NCBI RefSeq assembly: GCF_001039355.2
Contig: NW_019775861.1
Coordinates: 64,001-124,000, forward strand
Direction: 5' to 3'
Source of the DNA: Lingula anatina
Lineage: Eukaryota; Brachiopoda; Lingulata; Lingulida; Lingulidae
Length of the DNA: 60,000 nt
The translations under genes were made by a program, and so were the position numbers. Below, in pieces: positions 1-11,666 of the stretch; position 1 is the stretch's first letter; each line of letters opens with the position of its first letter. The notes beneath the pieces are model-generated. The model had not been told where the DNA came from. It saw only the letters and a program-made list of their open reading frames with translations, and did no database searches.

Positions 1-2130
1 ACGTGGAATATAGAGCTTTATCGCATGTGTTGCTGTTTTTAGAATAAATCATCATTTACATAAATTATTATAAAATTCTACACGAGCTCCAAAACTTCCC
101 ACGTTAAGAACGAGTCTAAGACCCCATTCCCAGAGATTAGATCGATCCAAACTAGATCGACCTAACTCCCTGGGGTTCACGCTAAATAGCTGTCAGCCGA
201 GCGGGCACGAAAGTTAATTAAACCCATACGGCTTGTAGTAGGTGGGACGGACATTTAAGCCGGATTATCTGACAGTAATCTAGTGAGACTCCCCACGGGG
301 ATAGATCGATCTAAAATCTATGGGAATACGCCCTAATACTCATGGATTTTCAACAATGTAAAGGATTATACTTACATACATGTAGGGTGCAAGCGAGAGC
401 ACATAATTTATGCGCTGAAGTTCTGCAAGCAAAATAAATGTCAGAACAGTAATACTGTGATAAAATTATTTTATTTTAAACTGTTAAGCTTAACTTGAAC
501 ATAAGAAACGTTTCTCAGAGTAAGAAATAAAAAATGTTCATCATAAGAGCCAGAAACCGAATGTTTGTTTTGCCTCAAAATTGTTGGAGATTAGATAGGT
601 GTAATTTATAGGTTTAGTTAGGAGGAAAACGAGTTAGTATTTCATTCTTCACATCATGCTTTACAGCGCACATTATATGCAATAAGACAAAGTATAGTTC
701 AATAACTGAAAAGTAGCTCAAAATGTGCTGGATACAGTGTTGTACATGCACAGGGTGAATTTTACTGGCAAGTCCAAATGTCAAATAATTAAAAAAATTT
801 CACACAGCTATACCTTTAAAATTTCAGTATGTCCATAAACAATCGCCGATAATCGTTACGTTAATCTCATTTTATGTTTTCTCGTAGTCAACACTTTGAT
901 GAAATCCTTTGTATTTTTGATATCTTTGCTTTACCCGTATTTTTAATTGTTAACTTATCATGTGAAGTATCTATCTATCTATATGCAAAGGACGAAGTGA
1001 GGATGCCACTGTTAGATCGTTAATAAAGGATTTATTTTCAATCCAAGTCACTATTTTGTGTACATGCCTAGGAACCAATAAAATATACTGATTGTGTTAT
1101 GTCTTAATGAGTAAAAAAATGTTCCAAACTTTTTCTATGAAGAGCACTGAAATGGTGCATTTCTTTGTCAGGGTAAAACGGAGAAGTATAGTTACTAATG
1201 TTGAAAATATAGAACAAAAAGATGCTGTTCTTTAATGTAATCACCTTGTTCAGGAAATACCAGTCAGATTCCTTTACAAGCCATTACGTGGTATGTATAC
1301 AGATCAAATACGTATCAATTTAGTCAAAATGTTGCACTTCTGATTGATGACAAAAAGCGTGCATTTACAAAAAACATCTCAACACCATTTTACAGCGTAG
1401 ATTATTAAGAATAAGGGGCCCACATTCCCCTCTATTGTTCTAAGTAAACGTGCATTTAAACGACTCCACCTTAAAGGGATAATAACTCTTTGTATGAGAT
1501 CTATATTTCACAATAAAAACATTGTGAATAACTCATAGAAATATAATATATTCTGTTTTACGACAAAAACAGCAGTTATAGCTATTATTCTGTTATCTGA
1601 GCTTTTCTTTAGACCACGTGACCTCCATTGATGGCTGTACTCAGTTATAATTTCTTAAGAGATTTTAACAAAAAACCAAACTTTTTAGAAAAAAAAACTG
1701 GGACTAACTTTGATTGTAAAAATGGATTCATTAACCATTGGTAAATATGGGAAAATTGTTGTTTACTCCAGGAAAATTCATTTTTTGGCCGAAACGAAGA
1801 GCTATTATCCCTTTAATATTGCTGGTTATTCTGTAACTTCTTTGCAAAAAATTATTTCCGGAAAGATGACTGATATTTGAAACGATTTATATACAAATTG
1901 ACCACCAAAGAAAACTGCAGCATTTAAGGGTCAACAATTTACACGTACCTCTGCAGAAATAAACTAACTGATAAACTTCATGAAAAATAGAGACAATCTT
2001 TCGATCAATAAATTATAGTCACGCCATTACCAAGATCTTTGGCTGGTATGATTAGCATTTATTTTAATGTCGACAATAAGAGTTGACCTTGAACTTAAAG
2101 TACGAGTGTTCTTAAAGAACCTCAATATCC
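1..2130 (+). other. 3' flank of a further SULT repeat unit (unit 0)
   Basis: No coding exon is seen. From base 1 the sequence resembles the DNA just downstream of SULT copies 1 and 2 (about 6690-8740 and 11740-13600). Shared landmarks, in order, are an ACGAGCT..CAAAACTT block, an AATAAA near 433, a GTTTGTTTTGCCTCAAAA block near 562 followed by TTAGATAGGTGTAAT, and a GGCT..ATGAT..GAACTTAAAG block near 2040-2100. A MITE (120-333) interrupts the similarity. The likely reading is the 3' UTR and spacer of another SULT gene lying left of the window. Confidence 0.6.
120..333 (+). mobile_element. PIF/Harbinger-like MITE, copy 1
   Basis: A 214-bp imperfect palindrome beginning GACCCCATTCCC and ending GGGAATACGCCC, flanked on both sides by TAA (117-119 and 334-336). 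It has no coding capacity. The same element recurs at 21441, 49489, 56535 and 57850. It sits inside the SULT unit 0 flank and is absent from the matching place in unit 1, which shows an insertion. Confidence 0.75.
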
Positions 2131-2251
2131 GTGGCTTTATTCAATCAGTAGTGCCCTTTTGTGCAAAAGCATTCACAAATACGTATTCAATCAACAGGTA
2201 GGCCTACTCGGTAAGTGCACGAGACTATACTATAGTGGTTCCTTCGAACCT

Positions 2252-3191
2252 CAAAGTGATAATGAAACAAAATTAATTTAATACTGGATCTTGTGTTGAA
2301 ACGGAGATCACGAACTTACTACAACTTTTCGACAAGGCCTTAAGGTGAACTGATTTTGAGTTGTCACCAGGGTCACGTAGTTACGGTCTGTGTAGGTAAG
2401 CCTCCCTTTCATAAAAAATGTCTAATAGACTTGGGGAAATTTCCAATCACTTTGGTTTTGTAACAACATATAAACCATTCAACATACCCAAGAAACCAGT
2501 AAGTCCATGTGAAAGAGAGAATGCTGAGAATAAAATATCTGAGGAAAAGTAACGGTGTTAAGTGTAAGGACATTGACCGGCAGACTGCAAAGGCTCATGT
2601 GTGGGAGTATCAAAACGGTCTATAATAAGCAGAACGCTTAATGTATATGTCTCCGCATTATTCACCCACCAACAACACCCCTCTGATACTTTTGACACTT
2701 CGACGTTATGATCCTCGCCAAAGAGACGGACTGGTTCAGACTGTCCACTCCCATAGCTCACGTCCGTCTTCCTAGTTCTCCCAAGTGGTCTCTCTGGTAA
2801 ATCTTCACTCTAGGTATTAACTCCTTATATCCTAATTTCTTATCTGAGGTCCAGTGCTGCACTATTTCGTGGTGCATGCATACTAATTTTAATTACTCAA
2901 ACTGCACAAGAACACTTGCATTATATAATTACATGCACGATCATAAAATGCTCCTAGTGAACAAACAAGCGACTCCATTAAATTTATTTACAAGTCTGGT
3001 GGTTATTTTTGTGAACTGAACAGCCGGGTCATGGGAGACATTCCGCTCAGACTGTGACTACGTGACACCTCCGGTGACACCTCCAAGCAGTTCACCTTGA
3101 CAGGGACAGCACCTTGTTAAAGGTCGAAACGTTTGTGATCTCCGTTTCAACGTAAGATCCAGTATTAGACTAATATTGTTTCATTATCTTT
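2252..3191. mobile_element. Long-TIR foldback element, about 0.94 kb
   Basis: The first ~65 bases (from about 2252) and the last ~65 (to about 3191) are inverted copies of each other. Both contain GATAATGAAACAA, TACTGGATCTT and GTTGAAACGGAGATCAC. Weaker inverted similarity continues inward (AAGGTGAACTG, GTCACGTAG). No transposase was recognised inside; a 67-codon open frame on the - strand at 2558-2761 matches nothing I know. No clear target-site duplication was found. I could not find it in the equivalent place of SULT units 2 and 3, although that flank is diverged. Confidence 0.6.
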
Positions 3192-3357
3192 GTCCATTTA
3201 ACCCTTAATTGTAACTCCTTGATTGTATAGACTTGTATGTGCGATCTTGTGGGGTTTGATATCGAAATTCTAGATTATACAGTAATATTGATATCTTACA
3301 TATCTCATTATTACGCATTAAGTACATGTATATACATGTACATAGAGCATTCCAGGG

Positions 3358-3470
3358 GATGCAGTGGGGTGGGGTGGTGGGAGCACTCCCTCTGCTTTTC
3401 CAAACAAAATGGCGGATTCAGTCATCGTTCGGTGACCTTTTCAAGGGAGAGTCAGTACACACATATGGCG
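3358..3470 (+). promoter_or_regulatory. Conserved SULT 5' block with ATGGCG (unit 1)
   Basis: A block with the CAAAATGGCG motif (ATG at 3409), 659 bases before the SULT start. It is shared with the two other units (ATG at 9054 and 13861). Here the small frame from that ATG stops after eight codons. It could be the SULT promoter or a non-coding first exon; AAAATGGCG resembles a YY1-type site. Confidence 0.35.
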
Positions 3471-3648
3471 ATCAAAATACTGTTTCATGTACTCGGCTTG
3501 GCAGAATTAGCACTAGGCCTACTTGTGCCATTTACTCTTAACAGTTTCTTTGCCTGGCGGAGAGGGTTTTTGTAACCTATCCTGGATATCTATAAGGGGC
3601 CGGGGAAAATGTGGGTCTGTAGATTATGCGAGCACGTTAGAAACAAGG

Positions 3649-3875
3649 GTTCATTTCCAATGAAACTATCAATCTACGTAGATCGATCCAACTCCGCGGG
3701 AACTCTCGCTGAATGCGATCAGATCAGCAGATTTACAATACTTCTCTGCCCTCCTCTGGCGTTGAATAGAATACAGAAAAGCTGGTGATTATACGAGTAC
3801 GTTGGAAACAAGGGGAGACTGATTGCATTCAGCGAGATTCCCCATGGAGTTGTATTGATATGGGAATGAGCTCTA
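3649..3875. repeat. Degenerate copy of the MITE family (copy 6)
   Basis: The inverted arms GATCGATCCAACTCC (from 3681) with CTCTCGCTGAATGC, and CATTCAGCGAGATTCCCC (from 3826), resemble the arms of the 214-bp MITE but are diverged and have a different centre. A TGGGAATGAGCTC right end is still visible near 3861. Two diverged copies of a 27-bp direct repeat (from 3622 and 3787) overlap it. Confidence 0.45.
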
Positions 3876-4067
3876 TGAGGTCTATTTAGGCCTTGAACTA
3901 ATTTGTCTAGTAAATGCCATGCATATTACTTTTGCATAAACATCTACAACCGTTGACCACCTCCCCTCACCTACCCCCATTCCCAACCACCATGAACCCA
4001 CTACTTCCAACTGTCAGGAGCATATAATAGACTTACTTCTTTTCAATATTTCAGTCCAGCTGACACA

Positions 4068-4357
4068 ATGGTGTTTGCGTTAATCAGAAATTTCTTTCGC
4101 ACAATATATCTCCTTGTTATGGACTTGTACCACTTTCCCGAAGTTCGTAATATGGTCAAATCAGTTTTGCTCGGTTGGAGACAAGCAGGAAAGAGGATAA
4201 AGTTGACGGACAGCGAGGGGAATAGCTTCAGAGCAGTCGTCGTTAAGGGAATTCACTTACATCCATTTCCTCTTGTAGAAAGTAACATTAACAATTATGT
4301 CAAGTTTCACGCTCGTGAGGATGATGTCTGGATAGTGAACTGGCCTAAATCAGGTAA

Positions 4358-4395
<38 letters not shown>

Positions 4396-5244
4396 CATAA
4401 GAGAGAGAGAGAGAGATGTGCTATATTCGAGACAAAATACCAGATTTATCAATCTACTCACCGTGCCTCTTTTTTGGGAGTTCATCCCTTGAACAAGTTT
4501 TAATTAAATATAATTCTAAATGATATTGTTTTAATTAATGGTACAAAAATTCTGAGAATGTCTTTTTAGTAATATAAATATTTGCCGAACTTTATATATC
4601 TGTAATAGTATGAACTTCTCATTAGGAACACATTGGGTGTATGAAGTGGTTAAACTGCTCATAACGGGACGGGAAGAACTCACTGACAGCATAAAAGAAG
4701 GTACCATGTTCCCAGAGGCGTGCGCTGTGGAGTCCCTGGAAAAACTGCCGTCGCCGAGGGTTTTAGATACACATGTGCCGCTGAAGCTGTTTCCAGAAGA
4801 AGCATTGAAGCAATCTAAGATTATATACACAATACGGAATCCAAAGGACGCCTTCGTATCCTCATATTATCATATGAAAAACAACAAAGGCGATTTGTAT
4901 GATGGAACTTGGAACGGGTACTTCGACTTAACTATGGACGAAAATACATGTAAATATATAGAAAACGTCTTTCATAACACAAGAATGAATAACCTTATAT
5001 GCAAATTTTAACCTTATTTGTAAAAAAAAACTTCATTTTTGCTAAAAATCTAGTATTTTCACAACTGCTTCATGTTCCCTGACACAAATCTGGCCAAAAT
5101 AAACTTTTTGAAAATTGTTTCACGTGGAGAACATTTTCGGCGAGAAATGTGAAAACTGATTTCGATTTTGCCTTCCATACCATGTTCTGTATACTCAGTA
5201 CTAATGTCTTTTCGTTATTTTTTAAGTTAAAACGAATGTATCAT

Positions 5245-5279
<35 letters not shown>

Positions 5280-6216
5280 TGCCATATAATGCTTATTAAC
5301 TATAAAACTGGTTTAATTTTGATACTGAAAATTGGCCCATATCTTAAAATTTATTTGTTTTTCCATTTATGATAAATATGTATTTAAATATTGCTAAACA
5401 TGAAAAAATAGAAGAGTTCATGCAATGTCTGCAATGCCATTCTTTCAATTAGGTTTGTACGGATCTTGGTTCGACCACGTTGCAGATTGGATGGAAGTTT
5501 TAGAAAATAACCCCAATGCCTTGGTGGTCAAATATGAAGACATGAAGCGGGTATGGCAGTTAGCCATTTTATTTTTCTCATTTCAATTTATTCATTATTA
5601 CTAGCATTACAATCTTAAAAACCCGGTTCGCAGCAGCTAGGCTTTTGTCAAGAAAGGAGACTGCTTTTCGTGTACATAACTGGTTTATCGAGGTCATATT
5701 AGTTTGATATTGTCGAAAAAATGAAGGACATATGCCTGTATCCTGACGTTCATGCTGTATTAGAAACTGACAGAGTCCAAAAATCAGAGTAATATTATTG
5801 AAGTTCAGGAATTCTACAAGTGCATAGGATTTTATTCGAAATTTTTAACTTTTATTTAAATAAGTGAACGTTCCAGTGCGTTTGTGGGTAAGAGAGATGG
5901 GGAAAGAGACTAACAAAAACATCTCCAAATCGTTCTTTTCAATTTCTAGGACCTTAAAAAAGAGGTACGCCGCATTGCAGAATTTCTAGGTTATCCCAAA
6001 TCCGAAGAGGTCTACGAAAATGTGACTACAAAGTGCTCTTTTGGGCACATGAAGAAAGCAAAGAAAGAACCGAAATCTTTTTGGAAACCAGGAGGCAGCA
6101 TGTACAGAAAAGGTAAGAGAAGCCCATTTTAACCTTTTATATAGCAGGCAAGTGCAAGTGTCATGTTCTATTGATTTCTAGTTGTAAAGTTATAGACTAG
6201 TAATATCAGATACATT

Positions 6217-6247
<31 letters not shown>

Positions 6248-6377
6248 TTTTTGTCTTTTTGTAGGTATTGTTGGTGACTGGAAGAACCATTTCACTGTAG
6301 CGCAAAACGAAAAATTTAACACCATCTTCAACGAGAAACAAAATAAGCTGAGAGTGAGCGTTGACTTCGAGCTTTGA
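4068..6377 (+). CDS. Cytosolic sulfotransferase, array copy 1
   Basis: Transfers sulfate from PAPS to a small acceptor; the substrate cannot be read from sequence. Coding exons are 4068-4353, 4626-4949, 5453-5550, 5950-6112 and 6265-6377. All introns are GT-AG and the phases fit, giving 327 residues. Visible motifs: the PAPS loop PKSGTHW (93-99, split by intron 1), DTHVPL with the probable catalytic His145, RNPKDAFVSS (from 166) for the 3'-phosphate, YGSW and YEDMK in exon 3, and the family signature [13 protein letters not shown] (from 289). The protein is about 30 residues longer than human SULT1 because of an N-terminal extension with a hydrophobic stretch (residues 3-23). The start has context ACAATGG, 15 bases after an acceptor (TTTCAG), so a 5' UTR exon lies upstream. 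A polyA signal AATAAA lies near 6844. Confidence 0.93.
4362..4417 (+). repeat. (CA)n then (GA)n microsatellite
   Basis: A compound dinucleotide repeat starting eight bases inside intron 1 of SULT copy 1. Copies 2 and 3 carry a similar compound repeat in the same place. Confidence 0.9.
5241..5280 (+). repeat. (TTTA)n tetranucleotide repeat
   Basis: About nine TTTA units in intron 2 of SULT copy 1. Similar runs lie in intron 4 of copies 1 and 2 (about 6215-6252 and 11499-11528). Confidence 0.9.
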
Positions 6378-7829
6378 AGAGTGCATTTGGGTCAATAGTT
6401 AACAGTCAACAGTGTAGTTCAATGACACGTTTTCATTTTTGTTCATCTAGGGAGTTTAAGGCGTTTTTTTTTTGAGGACGTAAGCACAAAATATAATTTT
6501 CGTCGAGAAAAGTTCTGGATCATTGCTTGAACCAATTAGATGTTTATGCCAATTCGTACTACATAATTAGTTTTCAACAAAACTATACGTATTGCATACC
6601 TTTAATTTGTGATCTTATATAACCATTTCGAGTGACAAGTTTCCTTGAAATCGGTACTAAACACGCGTTAATTTAAATGCCAACAAAATTTTTATCGTTA
6701 AATATAAAACTTCATTGTAAGTGTCGTTGTTTTTAGAAAAAAATCATTTTTATCATAAATTAATAAAATGCAGCACGAGCTACAAAACTTCTCACGTTAT
6801 ACAAAGGCTTATCACATCTTATGCTCTGAAATGCTGCAATCAGAATAAATATCAGAACAGTAAGTCTGTGATATTTTTTTTTAATTAAAAACCTTTAAGC
6901 CTTACTTGAAGATAAGAAACATTTCTTTTGTAAAAAAAAAATAGAGAAAGTCAAACTATATCATTAGATCCAGATACTGAACGTTTGTTTTGCCTCAAAA
7001 CTGCCTAAGATTAGATAGGTGTAATGTATAGGTTTATTTGCAAGAATACGATATAGTGTTTCATTTTTCATGCCATGCTTTTCAATGCATATTATGCTGC
7101 AATAAAATACTACAGTTCAATAACTGACAAGCAGTCGAACTACTTTGCTTTTAGTTTGCTGGGTTCATGCACAGTTCGAATTTCAGGTAGAGTATAAATT
7201 TAACTTGCAAGTCCAAATGTCAAATAATTTACAAAATGATCACAAAGCTGTACCTTTAATACTAAAGTGTGTCCATAAACAAGCGTGACGTTTAATAATC
7301 TCTTTGTACATTTTCTCGTGGTCATCAGTTCGATGATCTCTGTATTATTGATATCTTTGCTTTACCAGTATTATGCATTCTTATTATTTGAAGTAAGTTC
7401 ACGTATGTACATATCTATATGCAAAAGACAAAGTCAAATTGCCATTGTTAGAACATTAATAAAGGTATTATTTTCAATCCAAGTCGCCCCTTCGTGTACA
7501 TGTCTGAAAAACCAATACAGATATACTGATTATTTTATGTTTTTTATCAATGAAAATGTTCCAAACATATACTATGAAGGACACTCAAATAGTGCATTTT
7601 TAGCCAGGGTAAAATTGAGATAAAGAGCTATTTTAATATATTTTAATATATCAAAATGCTTTAAAAAAAGAATTTTTTTCTTTAATTTCAATACATTGTT
7701 TTAGAAATACTAGTCAGATACCTTTACCACCCATTTCGTAGCATGCATACAGATCAGATACGAATCATTCATACCAAATGTGACACTTCTGATTCAGAAC
7801 GAAAATAGCACATATGACTGCATTTAAAC

Positions 7830-7860
<31 letters not shown>

Positions 7861-9050
7861 ACAGTTTAGATGATAACAAAAGGGCCAATTTCTACTGTTC
7901 TAAGTAAACATGTGGTCAAGACGCCTGCCTCTTTACATTGCTTGTAATTCTCCTTTGCCGAAAAAATTTGTATTTCCGAAAAGATGCTTGGTTTTTGAAA
8001 CAATTGGTATACAATGTTTCCATCAAAGAAAACTGCAGTATTTAAGAAAAAACAGTTACCATGGATTATACAAATGAAAACAACTAATTTCGTTTGACTC
8101 TTGAGTTACCGTTTTGAAATAAGACATTCTATTACAATTTGTCGAGTTTTGGCAATATTGCACGAAAACCTTAAAGTCGACAGTGACAGCCAAAGCTGCT
8201 TCCCCGGATAATAGCAATACTTGTCAAAAGTGTATTTATTTATAAATTCCAGTGTAACGAAACTGAGGGTTCGTTTAACAGAAAGTCCGCCCTTCATTTC
8301 GTTTATAACGCTTAGGGTTAACCTGTCCTAAATGGGTCAAAATCTAGGGTGATGTCTGCCTGTACACATGAATGGAAAGCAGACTCTCCATCAATGGGAA
8401 CTGACTATCACGTTACACCGGTTCCTAATATACTTTTTTTTTGGGGGGGGGGGGTGACGTTTCCCTTGGCAATTTTAAAGTAGTACATGTAAACTTACTA
8501 TAATGTGGCGGGTTGCCGTGATAGTAAAATTGTGTAGTTTTGCCTATTTTCGCCTATTTTCGACTGTTCGTTATTTATTTATTTTGAAAGTGTACCTCCC
8601 AACAAACAAACTCACAAAAACAGATCGAAACATCTGGTATAGAGACACAAACTATCGACCAATCAACATGTCGTTACCAATCAGGCTAGCATGATAAGCA
8701 GTTTATCTAGTGTCAAAGATAAGACTTTGAACTTAAAGTTCTAGTGCAAACAATCTGGTTTGGTTCAAGTGAAGAAACAAAGCTTATCATTCGTTGTTTT
8801 TACATGTGCAAAGATCATCCCACTTACAGCTAGACTAGTCCACAGGTATGAGCAACAAATAATTTCCATGTATGTACTCATTATGTACCTGTATAGGGCT
8901 TAGTGAGATTTTATAGCGAATTTTTTCTTTGTCAACGCAGACATTCTGTGTCAGTATATACCCTGTACATGTACCTAGACCAATGCAGGGAAGGCACGCT
9001 GGGTGCAGCGGTGGTGGTGGTGGTGGTGGGGGGGGGGAGTTTTCCAAAAC
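6378..9050 (+). other. Spacer between SULT copies 1 and 2
   Basis: 3' UTR and intergenic spacer of the tandem unit, with no coding exon found. It is similar to 11667-13860 along most of its length and, more weakly, to 1-2130. It holds an AATAAA near 6844, a poly-A run at 7830-7858, a G run near 8442, and near 8228-8298 a 50-bp motif (AAGTCCGCCC side) also found at 13190-13258 and 47939-47990. Confidence 0.6.
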
Positions 9051-9110
9051 AAAATGGCGATTCAGTTCTCGGTTCTCTGTCCAAAGGGGAAATAATGTAC
9101 AACCTGATAA
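8977..9110 (+). promoter_or_regulatory. Conserved SULT 5' block with ATGGCG (unit 2)
   Basis: Contains CCAAAACAAAATGGCG (ATG at 9054), 325 bases before the SULT start. A 13-codon frame from this ATG is nearly identical to the one in unit 3 (common part FSVLCPKGK, then stop). A (GGT)n/G run precedes it. It is a candidate promoter or 5' UTR exon with a short upstream ORF. Confidence 0.4.
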
Positions 9111-9687
9111 CAGGGTCTTGTTTTATGTATTTACTGTAGTTTGGCAGACTTTTTATTATGAATAATATTTTTTGTGGGGGGTGGGGGTGGAGTACAAAAT
9201 ACCCCATGATCCATCCCCATTCCTGGGTCCATAAAGCGTTGATATCTAATCATATTTTGTACTTCGTCGTATATATCATGAATATTTTTCAGATAGATAT
9301 AACTTGTTAAACATAACCTTTACTCCGACTTCCATTGCAGCATCTTTCAATTCTTTGTATTTAAGGCCAGCTGTTATGATGGTGTTTGCGGCGATCAGAA
9401 AATTCTTTCGCTCAATATACCTCTTTGTTATGGACTTGTACCACTTTCCCGAAGTTAGGAATATGGTCAAATCAGCGATGCTCGATTGGAGAAAAGCAGG
9501 AAAGCATAAAAGGTTGATGGACAGCGAGGGGAATGGCCTGACTGTAGTCGAAGTTAATGGAGTCCACTTACCGCCATTTCTTCTTGTAGAAAGTAACATT
9601 AACAATTATGACAAGTTTCACGCCCGTGAAGATGATGTTTGGCTAGTGAACTGGCCTAAATCAGGTAGATAAACACACGCACATGGG

Positions 9688-9700
9688 CTCTCTCTCTCTT

Positions 9701-9735
<35 letters not shown>

Positions 9736-9764
9736 ACACGCAGAGAGAGAGAGAGAGAGAGAGG
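9688..9764 (+). repeat. (CT)n(CA)n(GA)n microsatellite
   Basis: Compound dinucleotide repeat at the start of intron 1 of SULT copy 2, at the same place as in copies 1 and 3. Confidence 0.9.
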
Positions 9765-11122
9765 GTGAATAGGTGGCTTGTGAGATCTTATCTTAAATCA
9801 ACAAACTCGGCAAATAGTTTACCATTTCATGTGCGGAATGCAAATTGTAAAAGAAATTGGGAATGGTAACATTCACTCAGTACGGTAAATGAGATATTTG
9901 GAACTCAAAAGCTGGTCTATTGTTCATAGTTTTCTCGAATGTTTTGGGGAGGGGATTCCTTTTTAATGAATGAATTTATGAAACTAAATGAAAATTCCTT
10001 TTTTTTTCAATATAAAGGTATCTTGAGCTTTGTATACCCTTAAAATCTCACTAGGAACACATTGGATGTGCGAAGTTATTAAACTAATCATGACAGCATA
10101 AAAGAAGGCACCATGTTCCCGGAGGCGTGCGCTGTAGAGTCCTTGGAAAAACTGCCGTCGCCGAGGGTTTTAGATACACACGTGCCGCTGAAGCTGTTTC
10201 CAGAAGAAGCATTGAAGAAATCTAAGATTATCTACACACTACGGAATCCGAAGGACGCCTTCGTGTCTGGATATTATCATATGAAAAACGACAGATCGCT
10301 GGTGGGATATGAAGGAAGTTGGAACGGGTTTTTCGAATTATTTATAAACGAAAATACAAGTAAATATATAATTTGGCAAAGAATTTTTTTTTTCAAAAAT
10401 GTGACATAAAAAGCAAGACTGAATCACCTATCATACAATGTTCAAATTTACTTTCAAAAAAAAAAGTTTTGTTTTTATTGAAATGTAGGCCTACTTACAT
10501 TGACATCTGTTTGTGACATATTTCCTGTTAAAATTAACTTTTTAAATTAAGAATTCCTTCCATTTTTAAGTTAGAAGACATAAGGTAAAAATATGGCGTG
10601 AAATATGAAAAGGTTTCCACATCACCTTCTCAGTGCCTAATACTTAATTCACATTATTCATTCTTTTTTAAATCATGATATTTAATTTGGTTTATTTGCA
10701 TATTCAACATGCTTGTGCGATATAAATTTACAATACAATATAATCAAACACAAAATTAATTTCATTTAGATATTGCAAATTCGCCCAAATGCCAAATGTA
10801 TCTTTTTTCCCCATATATGATTAACATAGTTAAAAAGGGAAACATGTCCATGCAATGTCTGCGTTTTTATCTTTTTCACAAAAAGGTGTGTACGGATCTT
10901 GGTTCGACCACGTTGCAGATTGGATGGAAGTATTAGAAAATAACCCCAATGCTTTGGTGGTTAAATATGAAGACATGAAGCGGGTAATGCAGCTAAACAT
11001 TTTTATTTGAAATTATTCGAAATTATAATTCTTCTCTTTAAGGTCGGTTTACACCAGCCAGATTTTGTTAAGCAAGGAGACAACGAGTGCATAATTAGTT
11101 TATCTAGATTTTATCAATTTAA

Positions 11123-11175
11123 TGTGTGTGTGTGGGGGGGGGGGGGGGTTAGTGTGTGTGCGAGAGAGAGAGAGA
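11123..11175 (+). repeat. (TG)n/G-run/(GA)n repeat
   Basis: Purine-rich simple repeat in intron 3 of SULT copy 2, about 50 bases before the exon 4 acceptor. Copy 3 has a longer version at 16296-16378; copy 1 has only a degenerate trace. Confidence 0.85.
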
Positions 11176-11666
11176 AACTGATCACAAATAAACGTTTCCA
11201 AAAAACAAACTTTTCAATTTCTAGGACCTGAAGAAAGAGGTACGCCGCGTTGCAGAATTTCTAGGTTATCCCAAATCCGAGGAAGTCTACGAAAATGTGA
11301 CTAAAAAGTGCTCTTTTGGGCACATGAAGAAAGCAAAGAAAGAACCGAAATCTTTCTGGAAACCAGGAGGCAGCATGTACAGAAAAGGTAAGAGAAACCG
11401 ATTTTACCCTTTTATATAGCAGGCAATTGCAGCTGTCATTTAGCATATTTAGTTGTTACGTTATAGACTATTAATGTCATGTTTGTCGGGAAAACGCATT
11501 TTATTTATTTATTTATTTATTTATTTATTATCATAAATTTTGTCTTTTTGTAGGTATTGTTGGTGACTGGAAGAACCATTTCACTGTAGCGCAAAACGAA
11601 AAATTTAACACCATATTCAACGAGAAACAAAATAAGCTGAGAGTGAGCGTTGACTTCGAGCTTTGA

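Larger units (their letters stand above)
9379..11666 (+). pseudogene. Sulfotransferase, array copy 2, frameshifted
   Basis: Same five-exon layout as its neighbours: 9379-9664, 10055-10359, 10886-10983, 11225-11387 and 11554-11666. Exon 2 lacks 22 bases present in copies 1 and 3, at 10094/10095, between two TGAC direct repeats (one retained). The frame shifts and meets TAA at once, so translation from 9379 would end after about 110 residues, just past the PAPS loop PKSGTHW. All later exons are open, with RNPKD, YGSW, YEDMKR and [13 protein letters not shown] intact, and the splice sites remain GT-AG. The break is therefore recent or the only one. A downstream ATG (10113) is in the original frame but would yield a protein without the PAPS loop. 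An assembly error at this spot is possible but less likely, given the repeat-flanked deletion. Confidence 0.8.

Noticed and set aside
10113-10409. Separate small gene inside SULT copy 2
   Set aside because: It is exon 2 of the broken SULT read from an internal Met and run into the intron; it ends past the normal donor.
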